Shown: one piece after another, positions 1 to 9,132 of the stretch
How the letters are laid out: each line of letters starts with the position of its first letter
How positions within the stretch are numbered: the stretch's first letter is position 1
Assembly (NCBI GenBank): GCA_002633315.1
Contig: NWBN01000015.1
Span: forward strand, 1-64,000
Source of the DNA: Bacteroidales bacterium Phil6
GTDB taxonomy: Bacteria > Bacteroidota > Bacteroidia > Bacteroidales > F082
Reading direction: 5' to 3'
Length of the DNA: 64,000 bases
Program-made: the position numbers and the translations under genes
Notes under the pieces: model-generated
Databases searched by the model: none
What the model was told of the DNA's origin: nothing
What the model saw: only the letters and a program-made list of their open reading frames with translations

Positions 1-16
1 AGTCGCCACCCCCTAA
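1..16 (+). other. possible 3' end of a truncated structured RNA gene
   Basis: The first bases (GTCGCCACCCCCT) look like the 3' strand of a T-arm plus acceptor stem, or of another terminal RNA helix, and lie just before a strong terminator. The 5' part is outside the window, so the identity (tRNA or another small RNA) cannot be decided. This is a weak call from base composition and position only. Confidence 0.2.
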
Positions 17-19
17 CGG

Positions 20-49
20 AAGGCTCGGACAAGATGTCCGGGCCTTTTT
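20..49 (+). terminator. rho-independent terminator of the upstream (off-window) gene
   Basis: An 11-bp stem (AAGGCTCGGAC with GTCCGGGCCTT, one G-T pair, loop AAGAT) is followed at once by a T run. It terminates whatever plus-strand transcript enters from the left. Confidence 0.8.
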
Positions 50-99
50 GTATTATGTCTTTTTTTGCCTGATTGCCGCTTGTTTGTGGAATTGGAAAA

Positions 100-134
100 T
101 TGTCACTTCTCTCCATTGCAAAGAGAAGTGACAA
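100..134 (-). terminator. terminator of the mccA-acd-ptb-buk operon
   Basis: A perfect 12-bp inverted repeat (TTGTCACTTCTC with GAGAAGTGACAA, 11-nt loop) lies 20 bp past the buk stop codon. On the minus strand it is followed by a short T-rich stretch (ATTTTCC). Confidence 0.75.
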
Positions 135-154
135 CACAAATTATGAATGATTAT

Positions 155-1228
155 TTATATATAAACCTTAGGTTCTGTTTCACCATTGAGAACCATCAAG
201 CCGTTAAGGGCAAGAGCCATCATTTCATCCTCGCCTGGATAAACATAAAATGGAGCCACTTTGGCGAAATAATCCTGCAATATGGAACAGAATTGTTTGT
301 CGTAAGCCATACCGCCTGTCACTAATATTCCGTCCAAGTCCATCTTGAAGACTGCCACTGCAAGGGCACCTACTTCTTTAGCGATCTGATATGCCATGGC
401 ACGATAAACGAGTTCCCATTCCTTGTTGCCGGCCTTTACTTCCTGCTCAACCTTCAAGGCGTCATTAGTGCCGAGATATGCCACAAAACCGCCCTCACCT
501 TTCAGCATCTTGTCGATATCTTTTTTAGTATATTTACCGCTGAAGCAAGCATCCATGAGAGGACCTGCCGGCAGCGAACCGGAACGTTCCGGAGTGAAAG
601 GACCATCACCATTGAGAGCATTGTTGGTATCGACAACACGACCTTTTTTATGAGCCGAAACCGAGATACCTCCGCCAAGATGTATGCAAATCAAATTGAG
701 GTCTTCATATTTCTTACCCATATTAGCTGCATGTTGACGCGAAATAATCTTCTGGTTGAGGGCATGGAAGATAGAATAACGCGGGAAAAGCGGATGCCCG
801 GAGAAACGCGCCAACTCGTCCATCTCATCGACGACAACAGGGTCAGCAATATACGCTTTGATATTTAACGACTTGGCAATATCGTTTGCAATAAGGCCTC
901 CGAGATTTGACGCATGATCGCCCAAAGGGCTGTTGACAAGGTCTCTTATCATGGCATCATTGACCTCATAGACACCGGAAGTGATAGGTTTCAACAAACC
1001 GCCACGACCCATGACGAGATCCAACTCAGAAAGGTCTATGTTTTCATTTTTCAACTCATTAACAATAACATCCTTACGAAATGTCATCTGATCGCTGACT
1101 TTCTCAAAACGAGCGAGATCTTCGACTTGATGTTTTATATTTTTCTTAAAGACACATTCTTTGTCATTAAATATGGCAACTTTAGTCGAGGTCGAACCGG
1201 GATTAATAGCCAATATTTTAAAACTCAT
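155..1228 (-). CDS. buk: butyrate kinase
   Basis: Butyrate/branched-chain fatty acid kinase, acyl-phosphate + ADP to acid + ATP, in the cytoplasm. The 357-aa product has the normal family length. The N-terminus carries the ASKHA phosphate-binding motif (NPGSTSTKVAIF), then GRGGLLKP and the second signature IHLGGGISVSAH followed by NGDGPFTPERSG, which is typical of butyrate rather than acetate kinases. It is the last gene of a four-gene minus-strand operon, 32 bp after phosphate butyryltransferase. Next to 3-methylcrotonyl-CoA carboxylase genes its natural substrate may be isovalerate or isobutyrate as well as butyrate; that is inference, because Buk enzymes are often broad in chain and branching. 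Confidence 0.93.
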   Translation of the reverse strand: MSFKILAINPGSTSTKVAIFNDKECVFKKNIKHQVEDLARFEKVSDQMTFRKDVIVNELKNENIDLSELDLVMGRGGLLKPITSGVYEVNDAMIRDLVNSPLGDHASNLGGLIANDIAKSLNIKAYIADPVVVDEMDELARFSGHPLFPRYSIFHALNQKIISRQHAANMGKKYEDLNLICIHLGGGISVSAHKKGRVVDTNNALNGDGPFTPERSGSLPAGPLMDACFSGKYTKKDIDKMLKGEGGFVAYLGTNDALKVEQEVKAGNKEWELVYRAMAYQIAKEVGALAVAVFKMDLDGILVTGGMAYDKQFCSILQDYFAKVAPFYVYPGEDEMMALALNGLMVLNGETEPKVYI

Positions 1229-1260
1229 AATTACAAATTTTAGTTATACAATATATTTTA

Positions 1261-2163
1261 TCATGCCAACATAGCTGCGAGAGCTATTGAATACAATTTA
1301 GTTTTAGAAGTATCGCCACGTGAAGAGAGTACACAAGGCACTTTAGCACCCATCACCATGGCACCTATCTCTGAATGGTCGAATTTGGTACAACATTTAT
1401 AGAACACGTTAGCACTCTCTATGTTAGGGAAGAGCAGGCAGTCGGCATCACCGGCGACAGGACTTTTAAGACCTTTGATGGCTACTGCTTCAGCATCTAT
1501 GGCGAGGTCCAATGACAGAGGACCGTCAGCTATACAGCCTTTTATCTGACCTCGGTCAACCATCTTTGCAATGATAGCAGCATCGACACAAGCCTGCATG
1601 CCGGCGCTCATCTGCTCAGTAGCAGCGATAAAAGCCACCTTGGGAGTAGCTATACCCAAAGCCTTGGCAGTGGTGGTGATATATTTCAATATCGTTTGTT
1701 TCTGTTTGAGATCCGGAGCCGGAATAATAGCACAATCACTAGCTATCAACAACTTATGATAGTTAGGATTCTCCATTACTGCAATATGGGCCAATGTCAC
1801 ATTAGGGGGGCACAGTCCGCGTTCTTTGTTGAGGATGGCACGCATATACTTATCGGTAGGAAGCAAGCCTTTCATCAAAATGTCGCCTTCACCGCTGTTG
1901 ATGATGTCGCAAGCCTTGGCAGCAGCCTTGACATCTTCCGGCTCATGAACGATTTTAAACTTCTTCATATCAATATTCTCAGAAGCACAAATCTTTGCGA
2001 TGACAGCCTCGTCACCTACCAAAGTAGCATCGATAAGACCATGGTCCACGGCATTACTCACAGCGCAAATGGTATGATCATCATTAGCATAAGCTGCCAC
2101 CAAACGTTTTTTAGGACGGTTACGCAGCACTTCAAACATCTGTTCAAGTTTTCTAATTTCCAT
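1261..2163 (-). CDS. ptb: phosphate butyryltransferase
   Basis: Phosphate acyltransferase of the Ptb/Pta family (acyl-CoA + Pi to acyl-phosphate + CoA). The 300-aa length fits Ptb, which is shorter than many phosphate acetyltransferases. Family features include GEGDILMKGLLPTD and the C-terminal GAKVPCVLSSRGDTSKTK segment. It sits between the acyl-CoA dehydrogenase gene (29 bp) and buk (32 bp). Ptb and Buk together convert an acyl-CoA to the free acid with ATP formation, or run backwards to activate an acid. The gene context suggests branched C4-C5 acyl-CoAs as substrates. Confidence 0.92.
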   Translation of the reverse strand: MEIRKLEQMFEVLRNRPKKRLVAAYANDDHTICAVSNAVDHGLIDATLVGDEAVIAKICASENIDMKKFKIVHEPEDVKAAAKACDIINSGEGDILMKGLLPTDKYMRAILNKERGLCPPNVTLAHIAVMENPNYHKLLIASDCAIIPAPDLKQKQTILKYITTTAKALGIATPKVAFIAATEQMSAGMQACVDAAIIAKMVDRGQIKGCIADGPLSLDLAIDAEAVAIKGLKSPVAGDADCLLFPNIESANVFYKCCTKFDHSEIGAMVMGAKVPCVLSSRGDTSKTKLYSIALAAMLA

Positions 2164-2192
2164 AACTAATATTTTTTAATATTACTAAACCA

Positions 2193-3335
2193 TTAACATC
2201 CAATATATCTTGATATCACAATACGAAGTATCTCTGAGGTGCCCTCGCCAATCTGCAATATTCTCTGGTCACGATAAAAACGTTCCATGTCGAAGTCTTT
2301 AAGAAGTCCATGTCCTCCCATCACCTGTACAGCGTTGTCGCACACTTCCGCTGCCACTTGTGAGCAATACAGTTTTGCCATGGCAGCCTCTTTACCAAAA
2401 GGCAGGTGCAAGTCTTTCATGCGGCATGCCTTATATAGCAAGCCACGCGCTGCCTCTATCTTCGTAGCCATATCGGCAAGCATGAAACTGACAGCCTGGA
2501 ACTTGCATATCGGCTTGCCAAACTGTTCTCTTTCCTTAGAATAAGCAAGTGCCATCTCGAAAGCGCCCTGTGCACAACCGAGTCCCATGGCACCTATAGA
2601 CAGACGTCCGGAGTCCAAGGTGGCAAGCATGATATGAGAGCCTTGTCCTCTCGCACCGAGCATATTGGCATTGTCTAATTGTACATTATTGAATATCAAT
2701 TCTCCGGTATTGGAAGCGCGCCACATCATCTTGCGATTCACAGGCTTCTGTGTGAAACCTTCAGTGTCGTTTTCTATAAGAAAAGTAGTAAATTCCGGCT
2801 TGCCATTGACTTCACCTGAGATTGTCTGTATGGTGCTTCCCATAGATATCGAGGTCGCACTATTTGTAATAAACATCTTTGAACCGTTGATGATCCATTT
2901 GTCATCGACGGGATTGGCAAATGTCTTGGTTCCTCTTGAATCAGAACCGGCAGTAGGCTCAGTAAGACCGAAGCCCCATAAACGATCGTTGCACAGACGC
3001 GGCAAATATCTCATTTTCTGTTCTTCCGTACCATAATCATTGATAGGTCCTATACCCAAAGAGTTATGCGCCGCTATTGTCGCAGCAGTAGAACCATCGA
3101 CACGAGCAAGTTCCTCAACAGCAATGATATAAGACAAGACATCCAATCCATGCCCGCCATAATCTTCCGATACGCACATCCCTAACAGTCCCAACTTCGA
3201 CATCTTCAGGGTAAGGTCAACATCGAAAATCTCGTTTTCATCGTTATAGGAAGCAACAGGCTTCACCTCTCTCTCGGCAAATTCCCGTACCTTGGCACGC
3301 AACTCCTGTTGTTCTTTTGTCAAACCGAAATCCAT
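2193..3335 (-). CDS. acyl-CoA dehydrogenase (short/branched chain)
   Basis: FAD-dependent acyl-CoA dehydrogenase of 380 aa, full family length. The FAD/substrate signature GFGLTEPTAGSD and the C-terminal motif RILQIGEGTSEI are clear. The Glu in GEGTSE (about residue 364) is at the catalytic-base position of short/medium-chain enzymes. Classical isovaleryl-CoA dehydrogenases have a non-acidic residue there and take the base from another helix. Neighbouring MccA/MccB suggests an isovaleryl-CoA to 3-methylcrotonyl-CoA step, while the catalytic position suggests a butyryl- or 2-methyl-branched substrate. It lies 12 bp after mccA in the same operon and needs an electron-transfer flavoprotein, which is not encoded here. 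Confidence 0.9.
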   Translation of the reverse strand: MDFGLTKEQQELRAKVREFAEREVKPVASYNDENEIFDVDLTLKMSKLGLLGMCVSEDYGGHGLDVLSYIIAVEELARVDGSTAATIAAHNSLGIGPINDYGTEEQKMRYLPRLCNDRLWGFGLTEPTAGSDSRGTKTFANPVDDKWIINGSKMFITNSATSISMGSTIQTISGEVNGKPEFTTFLIENDTEGFTQKPVNRKMMWRASNTGELIFNNVQLDNANMLGARGQGSHIMLATLDSGRLSIGAMGLGCAQGAFEMALAYSKEREQFGKPICKFQAVSFMLADMATKIEAARGLLYKACRMKDLHLPFGKEAAMAKLYCSQVAAEVCDNAVQVMGGHGLLKDFDMERFYRDQRILQIGEGTSEILRIVISRYIGC

Positions 3336-3347
3336 ATCAATATATAT

Positions 3348-5330
3348 TTATATCAAATCAATCAAAAGTGTTTTAGCATCTACCTTATCGCCTTCACAAA
3401 CATAAATTCTGTTGACTTTAGCATCAGTAGCTGCCACTATGTTATTTTCCATTTTCATCGCTTCCACTACACATAATACTGTTCCATTAGTAACCGTATC
3501 ACCCTCCTTGACATTGATTTTCATCACCTTGCCAGGCATCGGAGAATAAAAACACATATTGTCCGGCAACTTATCCTGGCGAGAATAATCTTTAGATTCG
3601 TTAAGTTGGTCATCACGGCGACATATAAAATCAAGTCCTTTAAAATGAACACAATAGTCATGACTTGGCGTCTCAGAGACGAAAAGCGATTCGGTACGAC
3701 CGTTGACAATAACCTTGTCAGCAGCAGCAAGATACACCTCGCAACAGACATCATCGACACTGCATCTCAACATGTTGCGATTCAATTTTTTAATCTCCAC
3801 ATTAAACCGACAACCATCCACTTCGACTATAAGATTCATACGAAATCTCCAATAGCCTATCTCTTCCCAAACATTGTCTATATCTTTATTTTCAAGAAAA
3901 TATCTGTTAAAATTATGGAACAGGAACAGAGCTGCCACGTCATGTTTTCTCACCGCATCACGTTTATTCTGCATGGCATTCATCAGAACATCATGATGTT
4001 TTTTGCAATAAGAAGTATTTATTCTGTTATTTATGAAATCTTTTTCTTCTATGACACACTGAAGATAAGGTATATTGGACTTATCTGTCTGTACTATATA
4101 ATTACCGAGAGCATTGCGCATTATCTCAATAGCGTCGGCTCTCGTTTTGCCATGACATACGAGTTTGCTTATCATTGGGTCGTAACATTCCGATATGACA
4201 CATTGACCATCTATGCCGCTATCGATACGCACACCTCTTTGACGAGGTTCATGATATAATGTCAGTTTTGAAGGAGCCGGCAGGAATCCGTTCTGAGGGT
4301 CTTCGGCATATATCCTGCATTCCATGGCATGACCTTTTGCAGTGACAGATTCTTGTGTATAACCCATCACCTTGCCTCGTGCTATCCTTATCTGTTCTTC
4401 CACAATGTCAATACCTGTACGTTGTTCAGTAACAGGATGTTCCACCTGGATACGGGTATTCATTTCGAGAAAATAAAAGTTCATGTCATTATCCACAAGG
4501 AACTCCACCGTACCGGCATTGGTATAACCAATACTCTTGCAAAGTCTCACGGCAGTATCGCATAACTCGTGACGAAGCTGTTCCGACAATGAAGGAGACG
4601 GCGACTCTTCAATAATTTTCTGGTAACGGCGTTGCACTGAACATTCACGTTCAAACAGGTGTATCACATTTCCGAAGTTGTCAGCAAGTATCTGAACCTC
4701 AATATGGCGCGGATTTTCCAAATATTTCTCCACATACACCTCTCCATTGGCGAAATACTTTTCTGCCTCGCGGGAAGCCTGAAGCAAGGCGTGAAGCAAC
4801 TCGTCTTCATTCACCACGATATGCATGCCTTTACCGCCGCCACCGGCAGCCGCCTTGATAAGTACCGGATAAGGCATGTCAGTAGCCGCTGCCGCTATTT
4901 CCTCTATGGTACCGGTCATACCGAGAACCACAGGTATTCCATTCTCGACAGCGATACGACGAGCCTCTTTCTTATTGCCCATCAAACGCATTACATCGGC
5001 ATCCGGTCCTATAAAAATAATATTGTTGGCAACACAAGCCTCCACGAATTCAGGATTCTCCGACAAAAAACCATAACCGGGATGTATGGCATCGACGCCG
5101 GTATCCAAGGCTACATCGATAATTTTCTGAATATCGAGATATGTGTCTTTTACCGTACCATTGCCCAAAGAACGCACTTCATCAGCCATACGGCAATGTA
5201 ACGACATTCTGTCATCATCGGCACACACGGCAACAGAAGATATACCTAACTTCTTCAACGTCCGCATGATACGTACCGCAATCTCGCCCCGGTTGGCTAC
5301 CAATATTTTATTTATTTTTTTTGAAGGCAT
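3348..5330 (-). CDS. mccA: 3-methylcrotonyl-CoA carboxylase alpha subunit (biotin carboxylase + BCCP)
   Basis: Biotin-dependent acyl-CoA carboxylase alpha subunit, 660 aa. The N-terminal biotin carboxylase domain starts with KILVANRGEIAVRI and has the ATP-grasp glycine loop (KAAAGGGGKGMH) and the EMNTRIQVEHPVTE active-site segment, ending near residue 450. A divergent linker (about 460-580) corresponds to the subunit-interaction region. A C-terminal biotinyl domain carries EAMKMEN, with the biotin lysine at about residue 626. Pairing with the MccB-type carboxyltransferase at 7481-9088 points to 3-methylcrotonyl-CoA; a geranyl-CoA or propionyl-CoA role is less likely. It is the first gene of the operon, with a -7 box 17-24 bp upstream of the start. 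Confidence 0.88.
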   Translation of the reverse strand: MPSKKINKILVANRGEIAVRIMRTLKKLGISSVAVCADDDRMSLHCRMADEVRSLGNGTVKDTYLDIQKIIDVALDTGVDAIHPGYGFLSENPEFVEACVANNIIFIGPDADVMRLMGNKKEARRIAVENGIPVVLGMTGTIEEIAAAATDMPYPVLIKAAAGGGGKGMHIVVNEDELLHALLQASREAEKYFANGEVYVEKYLENPRHIEVQILADNFGNVIHLFERECSVQRRYQKIIEESPSPSLSEQLRHELCDTAVRLCKSIGYTNAGTVEFLVDNDMNFYFLEMNTRIQVEHPVTEQRTGIDIVEEQIRIARGKVMGYTQESVTAKGHAMECRIYAEDPQNGFLPAPSKLTLYHEPRQRGVRIDSGIDGQCVISECYDPMISKLVCHGKTRADAIEIMRNALGNYIVQTDKSNIPYLQCVIEEKDFINNRINTSYCKKHHDVLMNAMQNKRDAVRKHDVAALFLFHNFNRYFLENKDIDNVWEEIGYWRFRMNLIVEVDGCRFNVEIKKLNRNMLRCSVDDVCCEVYLAAADKVIVNGRTESLFVSETPSHDYCVHFKGLDFICRRDDQLNESKDYSRQDKLPDNMCFYSPMPGKVMKINVKEGDTVTNGTVLCVVEAMKMENNIVAATDAKVNRIYVCEGDKVDAKTLLIDLI

Positions 5331-5346
5331 ATTTCTAATTGACGCG

Positions 5347-5354
5347 CAAAAATA
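5347..5354 (-). promoter_or_regulatory. promoter (-7 box) of the mccA operon
   Basis: TATTTTTG on the minus strand matches the Bacteroidetes -7 consensus TAnnTTTG. A CTTG element about 20 nt further upstream matches the -33 TTG. The predicted leader to mccA is about 10 nt. Confidence 0.6.
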
Positions 5355-5537
5355 TTAAATCTTTCCATTTCCTGCAAGTTTTTGCTCACCTATTCAACAT
5401 TTTATATTCTATTGTCATGACAAAATGACGTTTTTTCTAACTATATCATAACTTTTACAAAGAATGTTTATCATAATAAAATTTAAAACATAAACGGTAT
5501 TACATCATAAAAAATCAAATGTATTATGAATATTTTT

Positions 5538-5545
5538 TATCTTTG
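5538..5545 (+). promoter_or_regulatory. promoter (-7 box) of the nuclease gene
   Basis: TATCTTTG is a perfect TAnnTTTG box, followed by a leader of about 30 nt to the ATG at 5584. No convincing -33 element was found. It is divergent from the mccA promoter about 190 bp away. Confidence 0.65.
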
Positions 5546-5583
5546 CACTGTACTTAATATTTATCTAATTAACTATCATAGTT

Positions 5584-6408
5584 ATGAAAAAGAAAAAACA
5601 CAAGAAAGGGTTCAACATTTCAAAATATATTATCATAACACTAACGGTATTATGTTATCTGCTTATTAACAATTACGTGATACAACCTCAGAAAGTCAGG
5701 GGATATGACTGTGACATTGAAACGCCTGTCTTCTTGAAAGGTTGTAATGAATTGATAATAAAACATATCGGATATGTCACCAACTACAATCCCGACTGGA
5801 AGATTCCAAACTGGGTGGCCTACGAACTTACAGATGTAGAAGTCAATGGGACCATACCGAGGGCCAAACACTTTGTGCCGGACCCCGAAGTACCTGAACA
5901 TTTATCCGCCACTACCAATGATTACAGAAATTCCGGCTGGGACAGAGGACACATGGCTCCCGCAGCAGACATGAAATGGTCGGAGACAGCAATGAAAGAA
6001 TCGTTCTACCTTTCCAATATATGCCCACAAAATCAGAAACTTAACGGTGGTATCTGGAAAGACCTGGAAGAACATGTGAGACAACTTGCATTGGAAAAAG
6101 GTTCTATTTATGTCATCTGCGGACCGATAGTATCCGACAATCACAAGAGCATTGGCGACAACAAGGTGGCAGTTCCAGATTTTTTCTTCAAAGTCCTGAT
6201 GCAAAACGATAATGGCGAAATGTATGCAATAGCATTTCTGTTTCCTAACAAAGCTACCGACAATCCGCTTATGACTTACGCTCTCACTGTAGATGAATTG
6301 GAAGACATTACCGACATGGATTTCTTCCCGACACTGCCGGACAAGGTAGAAAAGAAAATGGAAAGTGAAATAGATTTCAGCCTGTGGAGCATACGACGTC
6401 CCAAATAA
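5584..6408 (+). CDS. membrane-anchored DNA/RNA non-specific endonuclease (NUC1/NucA family)
   Basis: Sugar-non-specific nuclease of the beta-beta-alpha-metal family, 274 aa. A lysine-rich start is followed by one hydrophobic segment (about 14-31) with no obvious cleavage site, so it is probably a signal anchor with the enzyme outside the inner membrane. The catalytic DRGHMAPAADM motif gives the general-base His at 123, and the LNGGIW motif gives the metal-binding Asn at about 154. This fits Serratia-nuclease-type enzymes. Likely roles are nucleic-acid scavenging or turnover. It stands alone between two carboxylase-related units transcribed the other way, with its own promoter, so no metabolic link to them is claimed. 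Confidence 0.88.
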   Translation: MKKKKHKKGFNISKYIIITLTVLCYLLINNYVIQPQKVRGYDCDIETPVFLKGCNELIIKHIGYVTNYNPDWKIPNWVAYELTDVEVNGTIPRAKHFVPDPEVPEHLSATTNDYRNSGWDRGHMAPAADMKWSETAMKESFYLSNICPQNQKLNGGIWKDLEEHVRQLALEKGSIYVICGPIVSDNHKSIGDNKVAVPDFFFKVLMQNDNGEMYAIAFLFPNKATDNPLMTYALTVDELEDITDMDFFPTLPDKVEKKMESEIDFSLWSIRRPK

Positions 6409-6524
6409 CATTCTTGGAATTGTTTTTATTCATTGTTGTCCGGATAAAATCATTACATGAATGTATCTATAAGATTATTATTAAAAATACAAATATTATA
6501 TTATCAATATGTTTTTGAAGCATC

Positions 6525-6540
6525 ATTATGGCGTCTCTAT
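6525..6540. repeat. possible half copy of a REP-like GAGACG element
   Basis: On the minus strand this reads TAGAGACGCCATAAT, matching the left arm of the hairpin at 35204-35231. The other arm is missing. It lies in the otherwise featureless AT-rich gap after the nuclease gene. Weak call. Confidence 0.25.
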
Positions 6541-6674
6541 AACATTACCGCAACATAGAATAAGTTGTTCTTAAAAACCATGGCGATATTCTTTTGCATC
6601 AAAAAACATATCCGATACTATTATTTTTAAATAATAATTATCAAATATTCAAATATCATATATGAGGTCAGACA

Positions 6675-7463
6675 TTATTGCGGGCACCAATAGGGTTTTC
6701 TTTTTTCAAGAAATGATGTCAGACCTTCCTGTCCGTCATCAGACATTCTTTCGCGAGCTATAATAACAGCCGTTTCTTCGAACGCCGACATGTCGGTATC
6801 GGTGCCATTAACTTTTTCAATAAGATATTTGCAATCTCGTAGAGCCTGTGGAGATGCCTCGAGGAAATGTTTTATGTAAAAATCCATACGTTCATTCACC
6901 TCATTCAAGTCACCGACGAAAGTGACAAGACCATAACGAAGAGCCTCATCGGCAGAAAATATGCGACCGGAAAGCATCAAATCCCGAGCTGTCGCAACGC
7001 CGCAACGCCGCAACACAAAGGGCGATATTGTAGCCGGAGTGATGCCGAGGCGTACCTCTGAAAATGCAAATCGAGTATCTCTCACAGCGAGCACTATGTC
7101 GGAAGCCGCCGTTATGCCGTTGCCGCCGCCTATCACAGCACCATGCACCATGCTTATTATTGGCTTCTTACAATAATAAATTTTCTGAAAAAGAGAAGAA
7201 AGACGACGTGCATCATCCAGATTTCTATCATAATCATATTCTCCTATCCTTTTCATATATTGTATGTCGGCACCGGCACAGAACGTCTTGCCGTTGCCGC
7301 ATATCTCAATCACTCTGATATCATCGCGGCAATCCAACCATTCGACAGCCTCGGTAAGTTCTGTAATCATCTTTTCATTCAAGGCATTACGCACATCAGG
7401 ACGATTAAGGGCTATACGTGCCACATTTTTCTCTATGCCTATCTGTATAGTTGTAAAATCCAT
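6675..7463 (-). CDS. enoyl-CoA hydratase/isomerase family protein, probable methylglutaconyl-CoA hydratase
   Basis: Crotonase-fold enzyme. The ATG at 7463 gives 262 aa beginning MDFTTIQIGIEK, the usual crotonase start; a GTG at 7484 overlapping the mccB stop would add seven residues. The oxyanion-hole segments are visible: CAGADIQYMKRIG, then HGAVIGGGNGI. The segment SEVRLGITPATISPFVL is typical of LiuC/AUH-type hydratases. Translational coupling to the carboxyltransferase gene supports hydration of 3-methylglutaconyl-CoA to HMG-CoA, the step after MccAB in leucine breakdown. No HMG-CoA lyase is in the window. A generic enoyl-CoA hydratase function remains possible. Confidence 0.85.
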   Translation of the reverse strand: MDFTTIQIGIEKNVARIALNRPDVRNALNEKMITELTEAVEWLDCRDDIRVIEICGNGKTFCAGADIQYMKRIGEYDYDRNLDDARRLSSLFQKIYYCKKPIISMVHGAVIGGGNGITAASDIVLAVRDTRFAFSEVRLGITPATISPFVLRRCGVATARDLMLSGRIFSADEALRYGLVTFVGDLNEVNERMDFYIKHFLEASPQALRDCKYLIEKVNGTDTDMSAFEETAVIIARERMSDDGQEGLTSFLEKRKPYWCPQ

Positions 7464-7480
7464 ATCGAAACAGTTAAATG

Positions 7481-9088
7481 TCACATTCTAAATACTCCGA
7501 AGTGCTGCTGTGGGAACTGTCTGTTCAGTGAAGCCGCTATTCCTATGGCGAGAATCTTACGGGTATCGACAGGGTCTATTATGCCGTCGTCCCACAGACG
7601 TGCAGTGCTATAGAATGCAGAACCCTCATAGTCATATTTTGACAATATATCTTTTTTCAATTTCAATATCTCGTCTTCAGGTACCGGCAAGCCTTTATAT
7701 TTATATTGGTCTTCTTTAACAGTAGCAAGAACGTTGGCAGCCTGTTCTCCGCCCATGACTGAGATCTTGGCATTAGGCCACATAAAAAGCAGACGCGGGC
7801 TGTAGGCACGTCCAGCCATGCCATAATTGCCTGCGCCGAACGAGCCACCGAATATCACGGTGAATTTGGGCACATTGGCATTGCTCACGGCATGCACCAT
7901 CTTGGCTCCATCTTTCGCAATACCTCCCCATTCATACTGTTTTCCGACCATAAAACCCGTGATGTTCTGCAAAAACACCAATGGTATGTTTCTTTGGCAG
8001 CACAACTCTATGAAATGCGTAGCTTTGAGGGCAGACTCGGAAAACAGCACGCCGAAGTTGGCTATTATACCTACCGGGAAACCCATGATATGGGCGAAAC
8101 CACATACTATGGTAGTAGCATACCGAGCCTTAAACTCCTGAAAACGGCTGCCATCAACGATACGCATTATCACCTCGCGAGGGTCCACTATCTTGCGAAA
8201 ATCTATTGGAGCTATGCCATACAACTCTTCCGGGTCGTATAATGGCTCTTCCGGACGCAACATATCGAGACTCTGTTTCTGAGGTTTTTGCAAGGTCTTG
8301 AAGATGTTACGGCATATCTGCATGGCGTGGGTGTCGTTCTCAGCGAGGTGGTCGGCGACGCCGCTGACGGAGGTATGCATCTCGGCACCACCCAACTCCT
8401 CGGCAGTGACTATTTCACCTATTGCCGCTTTGACGAGAGGCGGACCTCCAAGATAAATGGTACCTTGATTTCTGACTATTATAGTCTCGTCACTCATTGC
8501 CGGAACGTATGCGCCACCGGCGGTACACATGCCCATCACTATGGCAATCTGCGGTATTCCCATGGCTGACATACGAGCCTGATTATAGAAAAAACGCCCG
8601 AAATGGTCTCTATCGGCAAACACTGTATCCTGTTCCGGCAAGAAGGCACCACCGCTGTCAACCATATAAACACATGGCAGGTTGTTGTCCATGGCTATCT
8701 CCTGTGCACGAAGGTGTTTCTTTACGGTATATTGCATATAGGTACCGCCCTTAACAGTGGCGTCATTGGCGACGATGATGGCCTCTCTGCCTTGTATCAC
8801 TCCAATACCTGTGACAATTCCGGCTGAAGGGAAATCGTTGTTATAGGTGTCGTAGGCGGCCATAGGCGACAACTCAAGAAAGGGAGTGTTTTTGTCGATA
8901 AGCATATTGATACGCTCTCTTGCAAGCAACTTGTTTCTCTTTTTATGTTTGGCTACGGCAGCCTCTCCACCGCCCTGCATACTAATGTACATGGCCTCGC
9001 GATAGCGTGACAACAATTCCGAATATGCTTTCTTATTATCTTGAAAATCAGCACTTCCTGTGTTAATCTGTGATTTTAATGTCTGCAA
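7481..9088 (-). CDS. mccB: 3-methylcrotonyl-CoA carboxylase beta subunit (carboxyltransferase)
   Basis: Carboxyltransferase subunit, 535 aa, the usual MccB length. The first crotonase-like half has [20 protein letters not shown] and [17 protein letters not shown]. The second half has [36 protein letters not shown] and the [18 protein letters not shown] signature that marks 3-methylcrotonyl-CoA carboxylase beta chains. It transfers CO2 from biotin on MccA to 3-methylcrotonyl-CoA. It lies 44 bp after rlmN without a clear promoter between, and overlaps or abuts the hydratase gene. Propionyl-CoA carboxylase beta was considered but fits the motifs less well. Confidence 0.92.
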   Translation of the reverse strand: MQTLKSQINTGSADFQDNKKAYSELLSRYREAMYISMQGGGEAAVAKHKKRNKLLARERINMLIDKNTPFLELSPMAAYDTYNNDFPSAGIVTGIGVIQGREAIIVANDATVKGGTYMQYTVKKHLRAQEIAMDNNLPCVYMVDSGGAFLPEQDTVFADRDHFGRFFYNQARMSAMGIPQIAIVMGMCTAGGAYVPAMSDETIIVRNQGTIYLGGPPLVKAAIGEIVTAEELGGAEMHTSVSGVADHLAENDTHAMQICRNIFKTLQKPQKQSLDMLRPEEPLYDPEELYGIAPIDFRKIVDPREVIMRIVDGSRFQEFKARYATTIVCGFAHIMGFPVGIIANFGVLFSESALKATHFIELCCQRNIPLVFLQNITGFMVGKQYEWGGIAKDGAKMVHAVSNANVPKFTVIFGGSFGAGNYGMAGRAYSPRLLFMWPNAKISVMGGEQAANVLATVKEDQYKYKGLPVPEDEILKLKKDILSKYDYEGSAFYSTARLWDDGIIDPVDTRKILAIGIAASLNRQFPQQHFGVFRM

Positions 9089-9132
9089 AACCGTATATTT
9101 TTAGTTATATAATCACTCTGAACGTCTTAATG

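Noticed and set aside
155-1228. Acetate kinase
   Set aside because: Length and the NGDGPFTPERSG region fit butyrate kinase, and the partner gene is ptb-like.
3606-4259. 217-codon open frame opposite mccA
   Set aside because: Entirely antisense to the biotin carboxylase coding region, no family features.
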